DNA of 55,685 nucleotides. Source: Myxococcota bacterium. Lineage in GTDB: Bacteria > Myxococcota_A > UBA9160 > UBA4427. The notes beneath the pieces were generated by a model. That model was not told where the DNA came from. It did no database searches and saw only the letters and a program-made list of their open reading frames with translations. Positions 41,737 through 50,840 of the stretch are shown one piece after another. The position numbers and the translations under genes were made by a program. The first letter of the stretch is position 1. Every line of letters starts with the position of its first letter. Location: contig JASMLK010000105.1 in NCBI GenBank assembly GCA_030748735.1, positions 1-55,685 on the forward strand. The letters run 5' to 3'.

Positions 41737-42978
41737 ATGTCCCTCGTCGATCCTCTGTTGCTCGTGGACCCCGCCGCCTACGCGAAGCACGGCTACCCCT
41801 ACGAATCGTGGGCCAAGCTGCGACGCGAGTCGCCGGTCCATCACTTCTCACCGGAAGGGTGGTTGCCCTTCTGGGCGCTCAGCAAACACGAACACATGGT
41901 CGAGGTGTCGAAGCAGCCCGATGTCTTCCTCAATGAGCCGGGCATGACCTTCGTCCCGCTGCTCGACGGCGAGGTTCAGGCGCAGATTCCGATTCGGACC
42001 ATCATCAACATGGATCCGCCGGACCACAAGAAGTTCCGCAAGGTCGTGTCCGCGTACTTCACCCCGCGCGCCGTCGGCAAGCTTCAGGGCCTGATCGACA
42101 AGACTGCAACGGACCTGGTCGAGGGCATGGGCGAAGAAGGTGAAATGGACTTCATCACCGAGATCGCTTCGATTCATCCCTTGAAGATCATCGCGCGCAT
42201 TCTCGGCGTCCCCGAAGAAGACGAGCCCTTCATCCTGCGGCTCACGAACGAACTCTTCGGCAATGCCGACCCCGAGTTCCAGCGCGACCCCGACCGCCTG
42301 GCGGCCATGACTTCGCTCTTTGGCGAGTTCTGGGAGTACTTCGGGAAGATCATGGAGGATCGTCGCGCCAACCCGCAGGACGACCTCGCGTCGGTGATCG
42401 CCAACGCCAAGATCGACGGCGAGCCGATGGGTGAACTCGAAACCATGGGCTACTGCCTCATCAGCTTCACCGCGGGCCACGAAACCACGCGGGGCTCGAT
42501 CGGTGGTGGGCTCGAAGCGCTGATCGAGAACCCGGCTGCGATGCAGCAGTGGGCGAACGATCCGGCACTCACGCCGCTCGCGATCGACGAAATCGTTCGA
42601 TACGTGACACCGGTGAACCACATGGTGCGCACCGCCGCACGCGACTACGAGCTGGGCGGACAATCGATCCGCGAAGGCGACAAGCTCGTGCTCTTCTACG
42701 CCTCGGCGAATCGCGACGAAGACATCTTCGAAGACCCCGATGTTCTGCGCATCGACCGCGACCCGAACCGCCACCTGGGTTTCGGAATCGGCGAGCACTT
42801 CTGCGCCGGCGCAAACCTGGCCAGGGCTACCAGCGGTACGCTCTTCCGCGAACTCGTTCAACACATCGACGAGGTCGAACTGACTGGCACGCCCGAGCGC
42901 ATCGCGTCTAATCTGGTGCCGGGCTACAAGCACATGCCCATTCGTTATCGCATGCGCCGAAAGGCACGCGCGGCCTGA
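41737..42978 (+). CDS. Cytochrome P450
   Basis: 413 aa from ATG 41737, with AAAGGAGA about 5 nt upstream. The heme loop is GFGIGEHFCAGANLAR with Cys 356; the I-helix has the canonical AGHETT, and the K-helix ExxR is in 'IDEIVRYVTPV'. The N-terminus lacks a membrane anchor, so soluble class I. Similar P450s from actinobacteria and proteobacteria hydroxylate steroids, terpenes or fatty acids; with WS/DGATs upstream and a desaturase-like enzyme downstream a lipid substrate is likely (inference). Confidence 0.93.
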   Translation: MSLVDPLLLVDPAAYAKHGYPYESWAKLRRESPVHHFSPEGWLPFWALSKHEHMVEVSKQPDVFLNEPGMTFVPLLDGEVQAQIPIRTIINMDPPDHKKFRKVVSAYFTPRAVGKLQGLIDKTATDLVEGMGEEGEMDFITEIASIHPLKIIARILGVPEEDEPFILRLTNELFGNADPEFQRDPDRLAAMTSLFGEFWEYFGKIMEDRRANPQDDLASVIANAKIDGEPMGELETMGYCLISFTAGHETTRGSIGGGLEALIENPAAMQQWANDPALTPLAIDEIVRYVTPVNHMVRTAARDYELGGQSIREGDKLVLFYASANRDEDIFEDPDVLRIDRDPNRHLGFGIGEHFCAGANLARATSGTLFRELVQHIDEVELTGTPERIASNLVPGYKHMPIRYRMRRKARAA

Positions 42979-43034
42979 CGCGGACACGCGGTCGGGCCGT
43001 CGCCCGACCGCGCCTCACGCGACAGGGAGAAAGA

Positions 43035-44693
43035 ATGGAAGGCGGGTCGTTCGATGCGATCGTCGTCGGCTCGGGCCTGGGTGGCCTTTCCGCAGCGGCA
43101 AGTCTATGCGCTGCCGGCAAACGCACCCTGGTGCTCGAGGGACACTACGTTGCTGGCGGCAATAGCCAGGTCTTTCGCCGCAAGCAGCACGGCAAGGAGT
43201 ACGAGTTCGATGTCGGCATTCACTACATCGGCGAATGCGGGCGCGGCGGGACGATCTCCTCGATCCTGAACGGGCTCGGTCTCGCAGAGCGCGTCGTCTT
43301 CCGGCCCCTCGACGCGGACGGTTATTCGACGCTCCACTTCCCGGACCTCTCCTTCCGCATTCCATTCGGTTGGGACGGCTATCGCGCGAGGCTGCACGAA
43401 GCCTTTCCGAACGAGACCGAAGCCCTCGATGGCGTGCTCGACGTCATGTACGGCGTTGCCACGGCCGGGCGACGCCTTGGACGCGGCGAGATCCAGATGG
43501 GCTCGATCATGCAGGAAGCGCCCATCTTCCTGGAACAGGGGCTGCGACCCGTCACCGATCTGTTCGCCGAACACAAGCTGTCGGCCCAGGCGGCCGCGGT
43601 GCTGCTCGGTGAACAGGGTTGTTACGCCGTGCGGCCTTCGCAGACTCCGGTGGTGATGGCGTCCGGCCTGACCGACCACTTCCTGCACGGCGCGTACTAC
43701 CCGATCGGGGGTGGGCAGGTGATCGCGGGGCGCCTCATCGAAGCCATCCGTGCGTTTGGTGGTGAGGTACGCACCCAGAGCCCCGTGCATCGGATCTTGA
43801 TCGAAGACGGCAAGGCGGTTGGGGTCGTTACGGGCAAGAAGAACCAACGACCCACGGAGATTCGCGCTTCCATCGTGATCTCGAACGCCGACCTCAAGCG
43901 AACCGTGCACGAACTCGTCGGCGACGAAAACTGGGCGCCGGAAACCGTCGAGCGCGTGAACGGCATGGAGATGTCGGTACCGCTCTTCTGTGTCTACGTC
44001 GGGCTCGACATCGACCTCGCGGCAGCCGGCTATCCCAACAGCAATCACTTCATCTGGGGTGACTACGACATCGAAAGCGTCTACGACGAACTCGACGCCG
44101 GCAAGACCACGTCGAAGGCGATGTGTTACATCACCACGGCCTCGCTCAAGGACCCCGAAAGCCGTCACCTCGCGCCGAGTGGCCACACGAATCTCCAGAT
44201 CATGACGCTGGTTCCGCGTGACTACTCGATCTGGAATGTCGAAAAGACCCCCGCCGAGGGCGGGCGCTATCACCGCGACCCGGTCTATCGCGAGCGCAAG
44301 GAAGCGTTGATGGAAGAGCTGCTCGAAACCGCCGAGCAGGTGATCCCCGACCTGCGCAAGCACGTCGTGTGGAAGGAAGCCGCAACGCCGATCAGCCAGG
44401 AACGCTTCACGCGTTCGACCGGCGGCACGTCGTACGGCGTCGAAATGTCGACCACCCAGGTCGGCCCCATGCGGATGGGACCGGCGACCGAGATCGACGG
44501 CCTCTATCTATGTGGCGCGAGCGGACCTTCGGGCCCGGGGATCTCGGGTGTCATGCGTGGCGGCGTCGCCGCCGCGAGTGAGGTGGTCGGCGAAGATCTC
44601 TACGGCCGCTTCATTGCGGGCGAAGTGCTCGGCGACCGCAGCGCCCTGCCCGAACTCTACGAGGGGTGGGATGCCTGGAAAGAGAGTCACTAG
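43035..44693 (+). CDS. Phytoene-desaturase/retinol-saturase-like FAD oxidoreductase
   Basis: 552 aa from ATG 43035 (GGGAGAAAG upstream). FAD motif 'FDAIVVGSGLGGLSAAASLCAAGKRTLVLEGH', then 'YVAGGNSQVFRR', 'YYPIGGGQVIAGRLIEAI' and the C-terminal 'IDGLYLCGASGPSGPGISGVMRGGVAAASEV'. Closest in layout to all-trans-retinol 13,14-reductase/carotenoid isomerase-like proteins. It begins 56 bp after the P450 stop on the same strand; the two could form an operon acting on a polyprenyl or steroid substrate. A perfect 12-bp stem-loop lies 170 bp downstream. Confidence 0.9.
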   Translation: MEGGSFDAIVVGSGLGGLSAAASLCAAGKRTLVLEGHYVAGGNSQVFRRKQHGKEYEFDVGIHYIGECGRGGTISSILNGLGLAERVVFRPLDADGYSTLHFPDLSFRIPFGWDGYRARLHEAFPNETEALDGVLDVMYGVATAGRRLGRGEIQMGSIMQEAPIFLEQGLRPVTDLFAEHKLSAQAAAVLLGEQGCYAVRPSQTPVVMASGLTDHFLHGAYYPIGGGQVIAGRLIEAIRAFGGEVRTQSPVHRILIEDGKAVGVVTGKKNQRPTEIRASIVISNADLKRTVHELVGDENWAPETVERVNGMEMSVPLFCVYVGLDIDLAAAGYPNSNHFIWGDYDIESVYDELDAGKTTSKAMCYITTASLKDPESRHLAPSGHTNLQIMTLVPRDYSIWNVEKTPAEGGRYHRDPVYRERKEALMEELLETAEQVIPDLRKHVVWKEAATPISQERFTRSTGGTSYGVEMSTTQVGPMRMGPATEIDGLYLCGASGPSGPGISGVMRGGVAAASEVVGEDLYGRFIAGEVLGDRSALPELYEGWDAWKESH

Positions 44694-44865
44694 CCTGCGC
44701 GGCGCAACCCTGCTGCGTCTCAGGACATTCTGGAGCGTGGCCGTTGCACAGTAGCCCGATGCTTGTGCTGTCGGGTGCCTTCGTACTCGCGCGCAGAGTG
44801 AAACCTGCGGATTCGTTGCGCTGATTTCGTGGGCTCATGTAAGGCTGGCTTTCTTGAATCGATAT

Positions 44866-44893
44866 CGGGGGCGGTGCATAGGCACCGCCCCCG
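44866..44893. terminator. 12-bp perfect stem-loop between convergent genes
   Basis: CGGGGGCGGTGC and GCACCGCCCCCG pair perfectly around an ATAG loop. It lies between the convergent desaturase-like gene (ends 44693) and the secreted-protein gene (ends 44920). There is no T-tract on either side, so it is a factor-dependent or barrier-type terminator rather than a canonical one. It ends 26 bp past the minus-strand stop. Confidence 0.5.
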
Positions 44894-44919
44894 ACATTTC
44901 GGTGCTGCTCGTTTCGTAC

Positions 44920-45801
44920 CTACTCGAAGGGAGCGATGTAGAGAGAATCGCCCGTGAGCAGGAACTGCTTCTCGCTCGCGAGGCAATCAACACAAACGCC
45001 TGAATAGGTCGTGTAGGTCATGATCGGCTGATCGGGAAACGAGTCCGAGACGAGGAACTGCGAGAACAGCAGGCTCATCTTTCCGGTAACAGCATCGTAG
45101 GTGCCACTATTGGGGGCACCGGGATTGATGGATCCACGAAAGACGCCGGTCTGCAAACCGCCGAGTTCGAGATCAGCGACCAATGTCTTCACCCGCGTGA
45201 GTTCGACATCGTAGAAGTCGGGCGTGTCGATCCTTTCGACGAGTCGGAGGTCGAAGCTGCCGGCGAAGGCTGTAGTAGTACTCCAGCCGCCACCGAGCGT
45301 CTCGGGGACCTCGAAAGTGTCCGTACCACCGAGGAATTCACCACGCGCAAGGATGACTCTGCGCAGTCCCTGACCGCGGCGGGCGCGAAGTTGTTGGCTG
45401 CCCGAGTTGCGCGACTGCGGGCCGATGGTGCTCTCTGTGAGCAGCGCGGAACTCGAACCGACACCCTGCTCGGCAAGTACTTCGCCCGTCGTGAGGTCGA
45501 CCAGTTGCACAACCTCGTACATCGAGGTCAGTTTGGGAATCGGCACTTCGATTTCTTCGCGCTTGATCTTTTCGTGGAGGCTTTGACAGGTTTCGTCACC
45601 GAAGTATTCCGACCCGGGGAAGTCTGCGCCGGCACAGTGCTGTCCGCATTCGTTGGGTCCATCCTGGGCTGTGCACGTGAATTCCGTGATTTCCACCCCA
45701 TTGGACTTGAGGCACAGGCAGGCACCCGCATGTGCATTCGAGGTCGCGATGACAAGGAGGGAACACGTGAGCAATAGGACCGAAGATTTGAGATGGGTCA
45801 T
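44920..45801 (-). CDS. Secreted protein of unknown function
   Basis: 293 aa from ATG 45801, with AGGAGC 7 nt upstream; longer readings would run through the operator palindromes. The signal peptide is 'SSVLLLTCSLLVIATSNAHA', cleaved before GACLCLKSNG. The first 60 mature residues have seven Cys (CLCLK, TCTAQ, ECGQHC, ETCQS), a disulfide-rich small domain. The rest is beta-rich ('TFEVPETLGGGWSTTTAFAGSFDL', 'VADLELGGLQTGVFRGSIN'), and a Cys pair occurs in 'GVCVDCLASEKQFLL'. I do not recognise the family. Base composition is less GC-rich than the neighbours, which may mean transfer. It has its own strong regulatory region. Confidence 0.7.
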   Translation of the reverse strand: MTHLKSSVLLLTCSLLVIATSNAHAGACLCLKSNGVEITEFTCTAQDGPNECGQHCAGADFPGSEYFGDETCQSLHEKIKREEIEVPIPKLTSMYEVVQLVDLTTGEVLAEQGVGSSSALLTESTIGPQSRNSGSQQLRARRGQGLRRVILARGEFLGGTDTFEVPETLGGGWSTTTAFAGSFDLRLVERIDTPDFYDVELTRVKTLVADLELGGLQTGVFRGSINPGAPNSGTYDAVTGKMSLLFSQFLVSDSFPDQPIMTYTTYSGVCVDCLASEKQFLLTGDSLYIAPFE

Positions 45802-45841
45802 GGCTTTGCTCCTGCTTGAGGGACGCTTCGCATCCATTATT

Positions 45842-45919
45842 AGTGGGAATAATTCCCACTTCTGTGATCGTAGGGCGGGAATATTTCCCTTGTCAACTGG
45901 AGAGTGAGAATATTTCCGC
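45842..45919. promoter_or_regulatory. Three tandem palindromic operator-like sites
   Basis: Site 1, 45842-45860: AGTGGGAATAATTCCCACT, a perfect 19-bp palindrome. Site 2, 45877-45889: GGGAATATTTCCC. Site 3, 45904-45919: GTGAGAATATTTCCGC, diverged. Aligned centres are at 45851, 45883 and 45912, about 32 and 29 bp apart, near three helical turns, so bound dimers would lie on one face. They cover 41-118 bp upstream of the minus-strand secreted-protein gene, the usual promoter zone. The regulator is unknown. Confidence 0.7.
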
Positions 45920-46182
45920 TTTCTTTCCGCAGCAGCGCGAGCGGGAAGCGCCCGCGGGGACATTTCGCGGTTCAGCGAGGGAAGTTCCTGAGGCCGCCGG
46001 CTTGTCAGGAACTGGCTGCTGGCTCGGTGCGAGCATCAGCGAACTCGGGTCGCGGAGAGGGTCACCACGCCACGTCCGGCCCGACGACAATGGGGCGGGA
46101 CCGGCGCAACTGAGTAGGTCGGCGACCCCGCCCACGACGACCACAGCCGGGACTATCCCCGGTTCGGTCGGATTACCATGCA

Positions 46183-46455
46183 GTGCATCCACTAGCGGAC
46201 TGCCGACATGCGGGAATTGCACTCGAAGAAGAGCACATCCTCGTGCGCGATGCGCCGGGCGAACGATCGGAGGAGTTCTCCGACATCATGCTCGAGCGTG
46301 CGCGCGTGGCCGCGAACCTGGTCGAGGAACTCGACGTCAACCTGCCCGGTGTGGCGGTGATCGTGCGCATGCGCGAGGCGATGGCGCAGCAACGCCGCAC
46401 GATCGAAAGCTTCATGCAGCAGCTACGCGAAGCCACGAGAGAGCGGCGCGACTGA
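46183..46455 (+). CDS. CbpM-like chaperone-modulator fragment
   Basis: 90 codons from GTG 46183 to TGA. The segment 'ERARVAANLVEELDVNLPG' and 'VAVIVRMREAMAQQRRTIES' resembles the C-terminal half of CbpM/MerR-like chaperone modulators (pattern 'R-x-x-x-x-L-x-x-x-L-x-V-N-L-x-G-V-x-x-I-L'), which bind the J-domain of CbpA. The N-terminal helix-turn-helix is poorly formed and no clear RBS precedes GTG 46183. No CbpA/DnaJ gene is adjacent. Probably a decayed or 5'-truncated copy, although a shortened functional protein cannot be excluded. Confidence 0.5.
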   Translation: MHPLADCRHAGIALEEEHILVRDAPGERSEEFSDIMLERARVAANLVEELDVNLPGVAVIVRMREAMAQQRRTIESFMQQLREATRERRD

Positions 46456-46486
46456 GCTTCGCGCCCCGGTCGCGCGTCGCCTCGGG

Positions 46487-47398
46487 CTATTCGCCCGCCT
46501 CGCCTTCTTCGTCCGCTCGCACGGCGAGCACCGAGCAGCGGGAAGTGCGGATGGTGCGCTCCGCCACGCTCCCGAGGAGAACGTGGGCGAGACCGCTCGC
46601 ACCGCGCGTCCCCATCACGATGAGGTCGCTGCCGAACTTCTCTGCCGCCTTGGACACGGCAATCGAAGGCTGGCCTCGTACGGTATGGAGCGACACGGGT
46701 ACGTTTACCTCTTCGATCGACTTCGCGATCGGAGCCAGTTCTTCGGCCGCGCTCTTCTGCATCTTCTGTTCGAGTTCGACGCCGAACAGCGACGCGTAGG
46801 GAACGAAGTCGGGCGGCGTGTCGATCACGTGAAGCACGTCGATGGACGCGCCGACGCGCCGGGCCAACGCCGTCGCCACATCCACGGCCTTCTTCGCATG
46901 GGGCGAGAAGTCGACCGGGATCAAGATGCGAGAAATCGGCTCGTCGGCCTTCTTCGCGTCCTCTTTCACCACCATGACCGGACACGGGCTCGAGCGCAGC
47001 GTTCGTTCCGCAACGCTGCCCAGGAAGGCACGCTTCAGACCCGAATGACCGTGGGAGCCCATGACCACGAGGTCCGCACCGTGGGTCCTGACCGCGTCGG
47101 CGATGGCCCCGTCGGTGTCTTCCGCTTCGTCGATTTCGACCGTCACGTTCGTGATGCCCTTTTCGACGATCGCTTCGCGCGCCTTGGCGAGCTGCCCCTC
47201 GGCCCCTTCGCGAAGCCCCTGGATCACCGCCGCGGGGACCGACACCTCGTAGGGCGTCGTCAGGGCCGGGAAACGCAACGCGTGGAGGAGGTGAATCGAA
47301 GCCCCGTTCAGGCGCGCGAGGTCGATTGCACGCTCGATCGCCGCGGCGCTCAGGTCCGAGAAGTCGGTCGGGACGACGATGCTGTTGATTGGATCCAT
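46487..47398 (-). CDS. Tandem-domain universal stress protein
   Basis: 303 aa from ATG 47398 with GAGGAG 7 nt upstream. Two UspA domains (about 3-148 and 153-297), each with the ATP-binding GxxGx9G(S/T) element: 'GSHGHSGLKRAFLGSVAERTL' in the first and 'GTRGASGLAHVLLGSVAERTI' in the second. Tandem Usp proteins bind ATP and act in stress and hypoxia responses; the target here is unknown. The gene is divergent from ftsH with a short shared promoter region and convergent with the CbpM-like fragment. Confidence 0.92.
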   Translation of the reverse strand: MDPINSIVVPTDFSDLSAAAIERAIDLARLNGASIHLLHALRFPALTTPYEVSVPAAVIQGLREGAEGQLAKAREAIVEKGITNVTVEIDEAEDTDGAIADAVRTHGADLVVMGSHGHSGLKRAFLGSVAERTLRSSPCPVMVVKEDAKKADEPISRILIPVDFSPHAKKAVDVATALARRVGASIDVLHVIDTPPDFVPYASLFGVELEQKMQKSAAEELAPIAKSIEEVNVPVSLHTVRGQPSIAVSKAAEKFGSDLIVMGTRGASGLAHVLLGSVAERTIRTSRCSVLAVRADEEGEAGE

Positions 47399-47574
47399 GG
47401 AGACGCTCCTCACGATTCGAACGCACTCATCGCGTTCACGATTTCATGACGCAGATCCGCCTCGCGGCTCCCCGCACTCGCGTATCTACGCACGCTGCAC
47501 AGGAGTCCAGTGGCGCCGCCGGGCGCAACCGGAATCCGCCCGAGCTTATCGCGTTATTGCTAGGCTTGACTTTC

Positions 47575-49470
47575 GTGTCTGAACGTCCTTCCGACCCAGC
47601 TCCGCAACGCGGCCAGGACCCCAGCGATGGGTCCGGCCCGCCGTTCCTGCCCGTCAACGGGCGGTCCTTGTGGTACGGCCTGATCGCGATCTGGACCGTC
47701 TTCCTGCTCGGCCAGCTTTGGTGGAGCCAGAGCCAGGTCACGACGATCCCCTACAGCGAATTCCTCGAACTACAGCGGCAGGGCGAGGTCAGCGACCTGA
47801 AGATCGGCCGCGAATGGATCACCGGGCGCTACGTGAACCCCGTGGAAGACGAGCCCGAAACGTTTCGCACGGTTCGCGTAGACGCCGAACTCGCCGAGGA
47901 ACTCGAAGGTGGAGACTTCCCGTTCAGTGGCGTCGTCGAGGAAACCTGGCTGACGCGCCTGCTTTCGTGGGTGCTGCCACTCGTCTTGTTGCTGGGGTTG
48001 TGGATGTTCATGCTGCGCCGGATCACTCCCGGCGGTGGGATGGGCGGCGGACTCATGGGGGTCGGCAAGAGCCGCGCGAAGATCTACGCCGAAGAAGAAG
48101 TAAAGGTCACCTTCGACGACGTGGCGGGCGTCGACGAAGCCAAGGAAGAACTCGAAGAGATCGTCGGCTTCCTGCGCGACCCCAAGCGCTACGGGCGTCT
48201 CGGTGCGCGACTGCCCAAGGGCATCCTGCTCGTGGGGCCACCCGGCACGGGGAAGACCCTGCTCGCGCGTGCGGTCGCGGGTGAATCACGCGTTCCCTTC
48301 TTCTCGATCAGCGGCAGCGAATTCGTCGAGCTGTTCGTCGGCGTCGGGGCAGCACGCGTGCGCGACCTGTTCGAGCAAGCGCGCAAGCAGGCTCCGTGCA
48401 TCATCTTCGTCGACGAACTCGACGCACTCGCTCGGGCGCGCGGCATCGGCCCCATGACGGGCGGACACGACGAGAAGGAGCAGACCCTCAATCAGCTGCT
48501 CGCCGAACTCGACGGTTTCGACCCCAGTGAAGGCGTCGTGTTGCTGGGTGCGACCAACCGGCCCGAGATCCTCGACCCCGCGCTCCTGCGTGCCGGGCGT
48601 TTCGATCGGCAGATCCTGGTCGATCGTCCCGACAAGCTCGGACGCATCGCGATCTTGAAGGTCCACCTGCGCAAGATCGACCTCGCCAAAGACATCGACC
48701 CCGAGAGCATCGCGGCGCTCACCCCCGGCTTCACCGGCGCCGACCTCGCCAACCTGGTGAACGAAGCCGCACTACTCGCCACGCGCGAACGTGCGACCCG
48801 CGTGCTGCCCGATCACTTTACGCGGGCGATCGAACGCATCGTGGCGGGACTCGAAAAGAAGAACCGCCTGCTCAACCCCCACGAACGCCGGGTGACGGCC
48901 TATCACGAAATGGGACACGCATTGGTCGCCCGTGCGACCCCCGGTAGCGACCCGGTGCACAAGGTGTCGATCATCCCGCGCGGGATCGGTGCGTTGGGAT
49001 ACACGATCCAACGCCCGATCGAGGATCGCTTCCTGATGTCCCGCAGCGAACTCCTCGACAAGATGACCGTGCTGCTCGGCGGACGCGCGGCCGAGTCGCT
49101 GGTGTTCCAGGAGGTTTCCACCGGAGCGGCCGACGACCTCGCCAAGGCCACCGACATCGCGCGCTCGATGGTTACCCGCTACGGCATGGACGACGGGCTC
49201 GGCCTGGTTTCCCTCGAAAGCGAACGCTCCGCATTCCTCGAAACACCGGGCACGCTCGCTGTAGGACAGCGGCAGTACGCCGAAGAGACCGCGCGGGAAG
49301 TCGACTGTGCCGTTCGACGACTGGTGCAGGAAGCGTTCGAACGGGCGGTCGCGCTGCTCGATCGACACCACGCTGCGCTCGAGAGCACAGCGGAAAAGCT
49401 GCTCGATGTCGAAACGCTCACCGGCGACGAACTACCAGAGCTCGAGCCCGATGCACGCTCCGATGGTTGA
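47575..49470 (+). CDS. ftsH: ATP-dependent zinc metalloprotease FtsH
   Basis: 631 aa from GTG 47575; the start is the least certain part, as only a weak RBS precedes it. TM1 is at '[19 protein letters not shown]', then a short periplasmic domain of about 90 residues, and TM2 at '[19 protein letters not shown]'. AAA+ Walker A is GPPGTGKT, Walker B is [10 protein letters not shown] (usual form IIFIDEIDA), and arginine fingers are in '[12 protein letters not shown]'. The protease zinc site HEMGH is in '[14 protein letters not shown]', with the third ligand Asp in '[15 protein letters not shown]'. Membrane-bound quality-control protease. It sits with Usp and CBS genes, which suggests an accessory stress copy rather than the housekeeping one (inference). 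Confidence 0.9.
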   Translation: MSERPSDPAPQRGQDPSDGSGPPFLPVNGRSLWYGLIAIWTVFLLGQLWWSQSQVTTIPYSEFLELQRQGEVSDLKIGREWITGRYVNPVEDEPETFRTVRVDAELAEELEGGDFPFSGVVEETWLTRLLSWVLPLVLLLGLWMFMLRRITPGGGMGGGLMGVGKSRAKIYAEEEVKVTFDDVAGVDEAKEELEEIVGFLRDPKRYGRLGARLPKGILLVGPPGTGKTLLARAVAGESRVPFFSISGSEFVELFVGVGAARVRDLFEQARKQAPCIIFVDELDALARARGIGPMTGGHDEKEQTLNQLLAELDGFDPSEGVVLLGATNRPEILDPALLRAGRFDRQILVDRPDKLGRIAILKVHLRKIDLAKDIDPESIAALTPGFTGADLANLVNEAALLATRERATRVLPDHFTRAIERIVAGLEKKNRLLNPHERRVTAYHEMGHALVARATPGSDPVHKVSIIPRGIGALGYTIQRPIEDRFLMSRSELLDKMTVLLGGRAAESLVFQEVSTGAADDLAKATDIARSMVTRYGMDDGLGLVSLESERSAFLETPGTLAVGQRQYAEETAREVDCAVRRLVQEAFERAVALLDRHHAALESTAEKLLDVETLTGDELPELEPDARSDG

Positions 49471-49506
49471 ACCCGCGTTCGACCTCGAACGATCCAGACG
49501 AAGCGC

Positions 49507-50763
49507 ATGACCTCGCAACCAGGCAACTCCACCACGACGCGGCAGGAAGCGCCCGCGCTGCGTCGCAGCCTTACGCTGTGGCAGGTCGTGCTCTACGGCC
49601 TCGGCACGACCGTGGGTGCGGGCATCTATCTGCTGATCGGCGAGGTCGCGCGAACGACGGGCACTGCTGCGCCGGCAGCGTTCCTCTTGTCTTCCGTACT
49701 CGCCGGACTCACGGCCCTGAGCTTCGGCGAACTCGTCGCACGCTATCCGCAGAGCGCCGGTGAAGCTGCGTACGTGCGTGAAGGCCTGGGGAGCAAGGGC
49801 TACGCCCGCGTCGTGGGCTTGCTCGTCGCCACTGCGGGGTCGGTTTCGGCGGCGGTCATGACGCGCGGCTTCGTGGGTTACCTGGCCACCTTCGTGGCGC
49901 CTCCGGAGTTCGTGTGCATCGTGCTCTTCGTCGCGGCGTTGGTGGCGGTCTCGATCTGGGGCGTTGGCGAATCGGTCACGCTGGCGGGTGTTCTCACACT
50001 CGTCGAAGTCGGGGGGCTCGTGGTCGTGATCGCGGCGGCGAGCGACCACCTGCCCGACATCCCGGGCCGCGCGGCGGAGCTGCTCGCCATCGGTAACCCC
50101 GCCGTGTGGCCAGGGGTTGCCATGGCGGCCCTGCTGGCCTTCTACGCCTTTCTAGGTTTCGAAGACATGGTGAACGTCGCCGAGGAAGTCCGCGACGCGC
50201 GGCACACCCTACCCAAAGGCATCGTGATCACCCTCGTGCTCACGACGGTGCTCTATCTACTGCTTTCGGCGCTGAGCGTTCTCGCGGTTTCCCCGGATGA
50301 TCTGGCCCAGAGCAAGGCACCGCTGGCGCTCGTCTACGAACGCGCGTCCGGAGGCTCGGCGAAGACGATCGCCTGGGTGGGTGTACTCGCAGTGGTGAAC
50401 GGCGCCCTGATCCAACTCATCATGGCCTCCCGCGTGATCTATGGCCTGGCGTCCCGTGGGCAGTTGCCTGCGGTCTTCGCGCGTGTGCATGGGCGCACCC
50501 AGACGCCCCACGTCGCGACCGCCACCGTCGGCACCGTGGTCTTCCTGCTTGCGGTCGCTTTTCCTCTGGGCCCCCTTGCCGAAGGCACCTCGGTGGTGAC
50601 GTTGATCGTGTTCGCAAGCGTGAATGCCGCGCTGTGGCGCATCAAGGGACAAGGCAAGGGTGCGGCCGTTGCGTTCGAGATTCCGCGCTGGATTCCGCTG
50701 CTGGGTGCGATCAGCACTTCGAGCCTCTTGCTCTACCGGCTATGGAATCTCGTCGTGGGATGA
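49507..50763 (+). CDS. APC superfamily amino-acid/cation permease
   Basis: 418 aa, about 11-12 TM helices. The N-terminal 'SLTLWQVVLYGLGTTVGAGIYLLIGEVA' holds the unwound GxxxGAGI substrate site of TM1, and 'SFGELVARYPQSAGEAAYVREGLG' is the cytoplasmic loop typical of the family. 'GFEDMVNVAEEVRDARHTLPKGI' corresponds to the TM6 region with the conserved 'E-E-x-x-(D/N)-P' zone. An inner-membrane transporter that takes up amino acids or related amines by proton symport or exchange. It starts 36 bp after ftsH, so the two may be co-transcribed. Confidence 0.92.
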   Translation: MTSQPGNSTTTRQEAPALRRSLTLWQVVLYGLGTTVGAGIYLLIGEVARTTGTAAPAAFLLSSVLAGLTALSFGELVARYPQSAGEAAYVREGLGSKGYARVVGLLVATAGSVSAAVMTRGFVGYLATFVAPPEFVCIVLFVAALVAVSIWGVGESVTLAGVLTLVEVGGLVVVIAAASDHLPDIPGRAAELLAIGNPAVWPGVAMAALLAFYAFLGFEDMVNVAEEVRDARHTLPKGIVITLVLTTVLYLLLSALSVLAVSPDDLAQSKAPLALVYERASGGSAKTIAWVGVLAVVNGALIQLIMASRVIYGLASRGQLPAVFARVHGRTQTPHVATATVGTVVFLLAVAFPLGPLAEGTSVVTLIVFASVNAALWRIKGQGKGAAVAFEIPRWIPLLGAISTSSLLLYRLWNLVVG

Positions 50764-50840
50764 TCGATTGGCGGGTCGCGCGTGCGTTGCGTCGAAGCGC
50801 CACCCGATCAGGTCAAACGAAATGGCACACGAGGTACCCG

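Noticed and set aside
45893-46222. Minus-strand frame containing PAVVVVGGVADL, reminiscent of uroporphyrinogen-III methyltransferase C-termini
   Set aside because: The similarity is limited to about ten residues, the preceding helix does not match, and the frame has no RBS.
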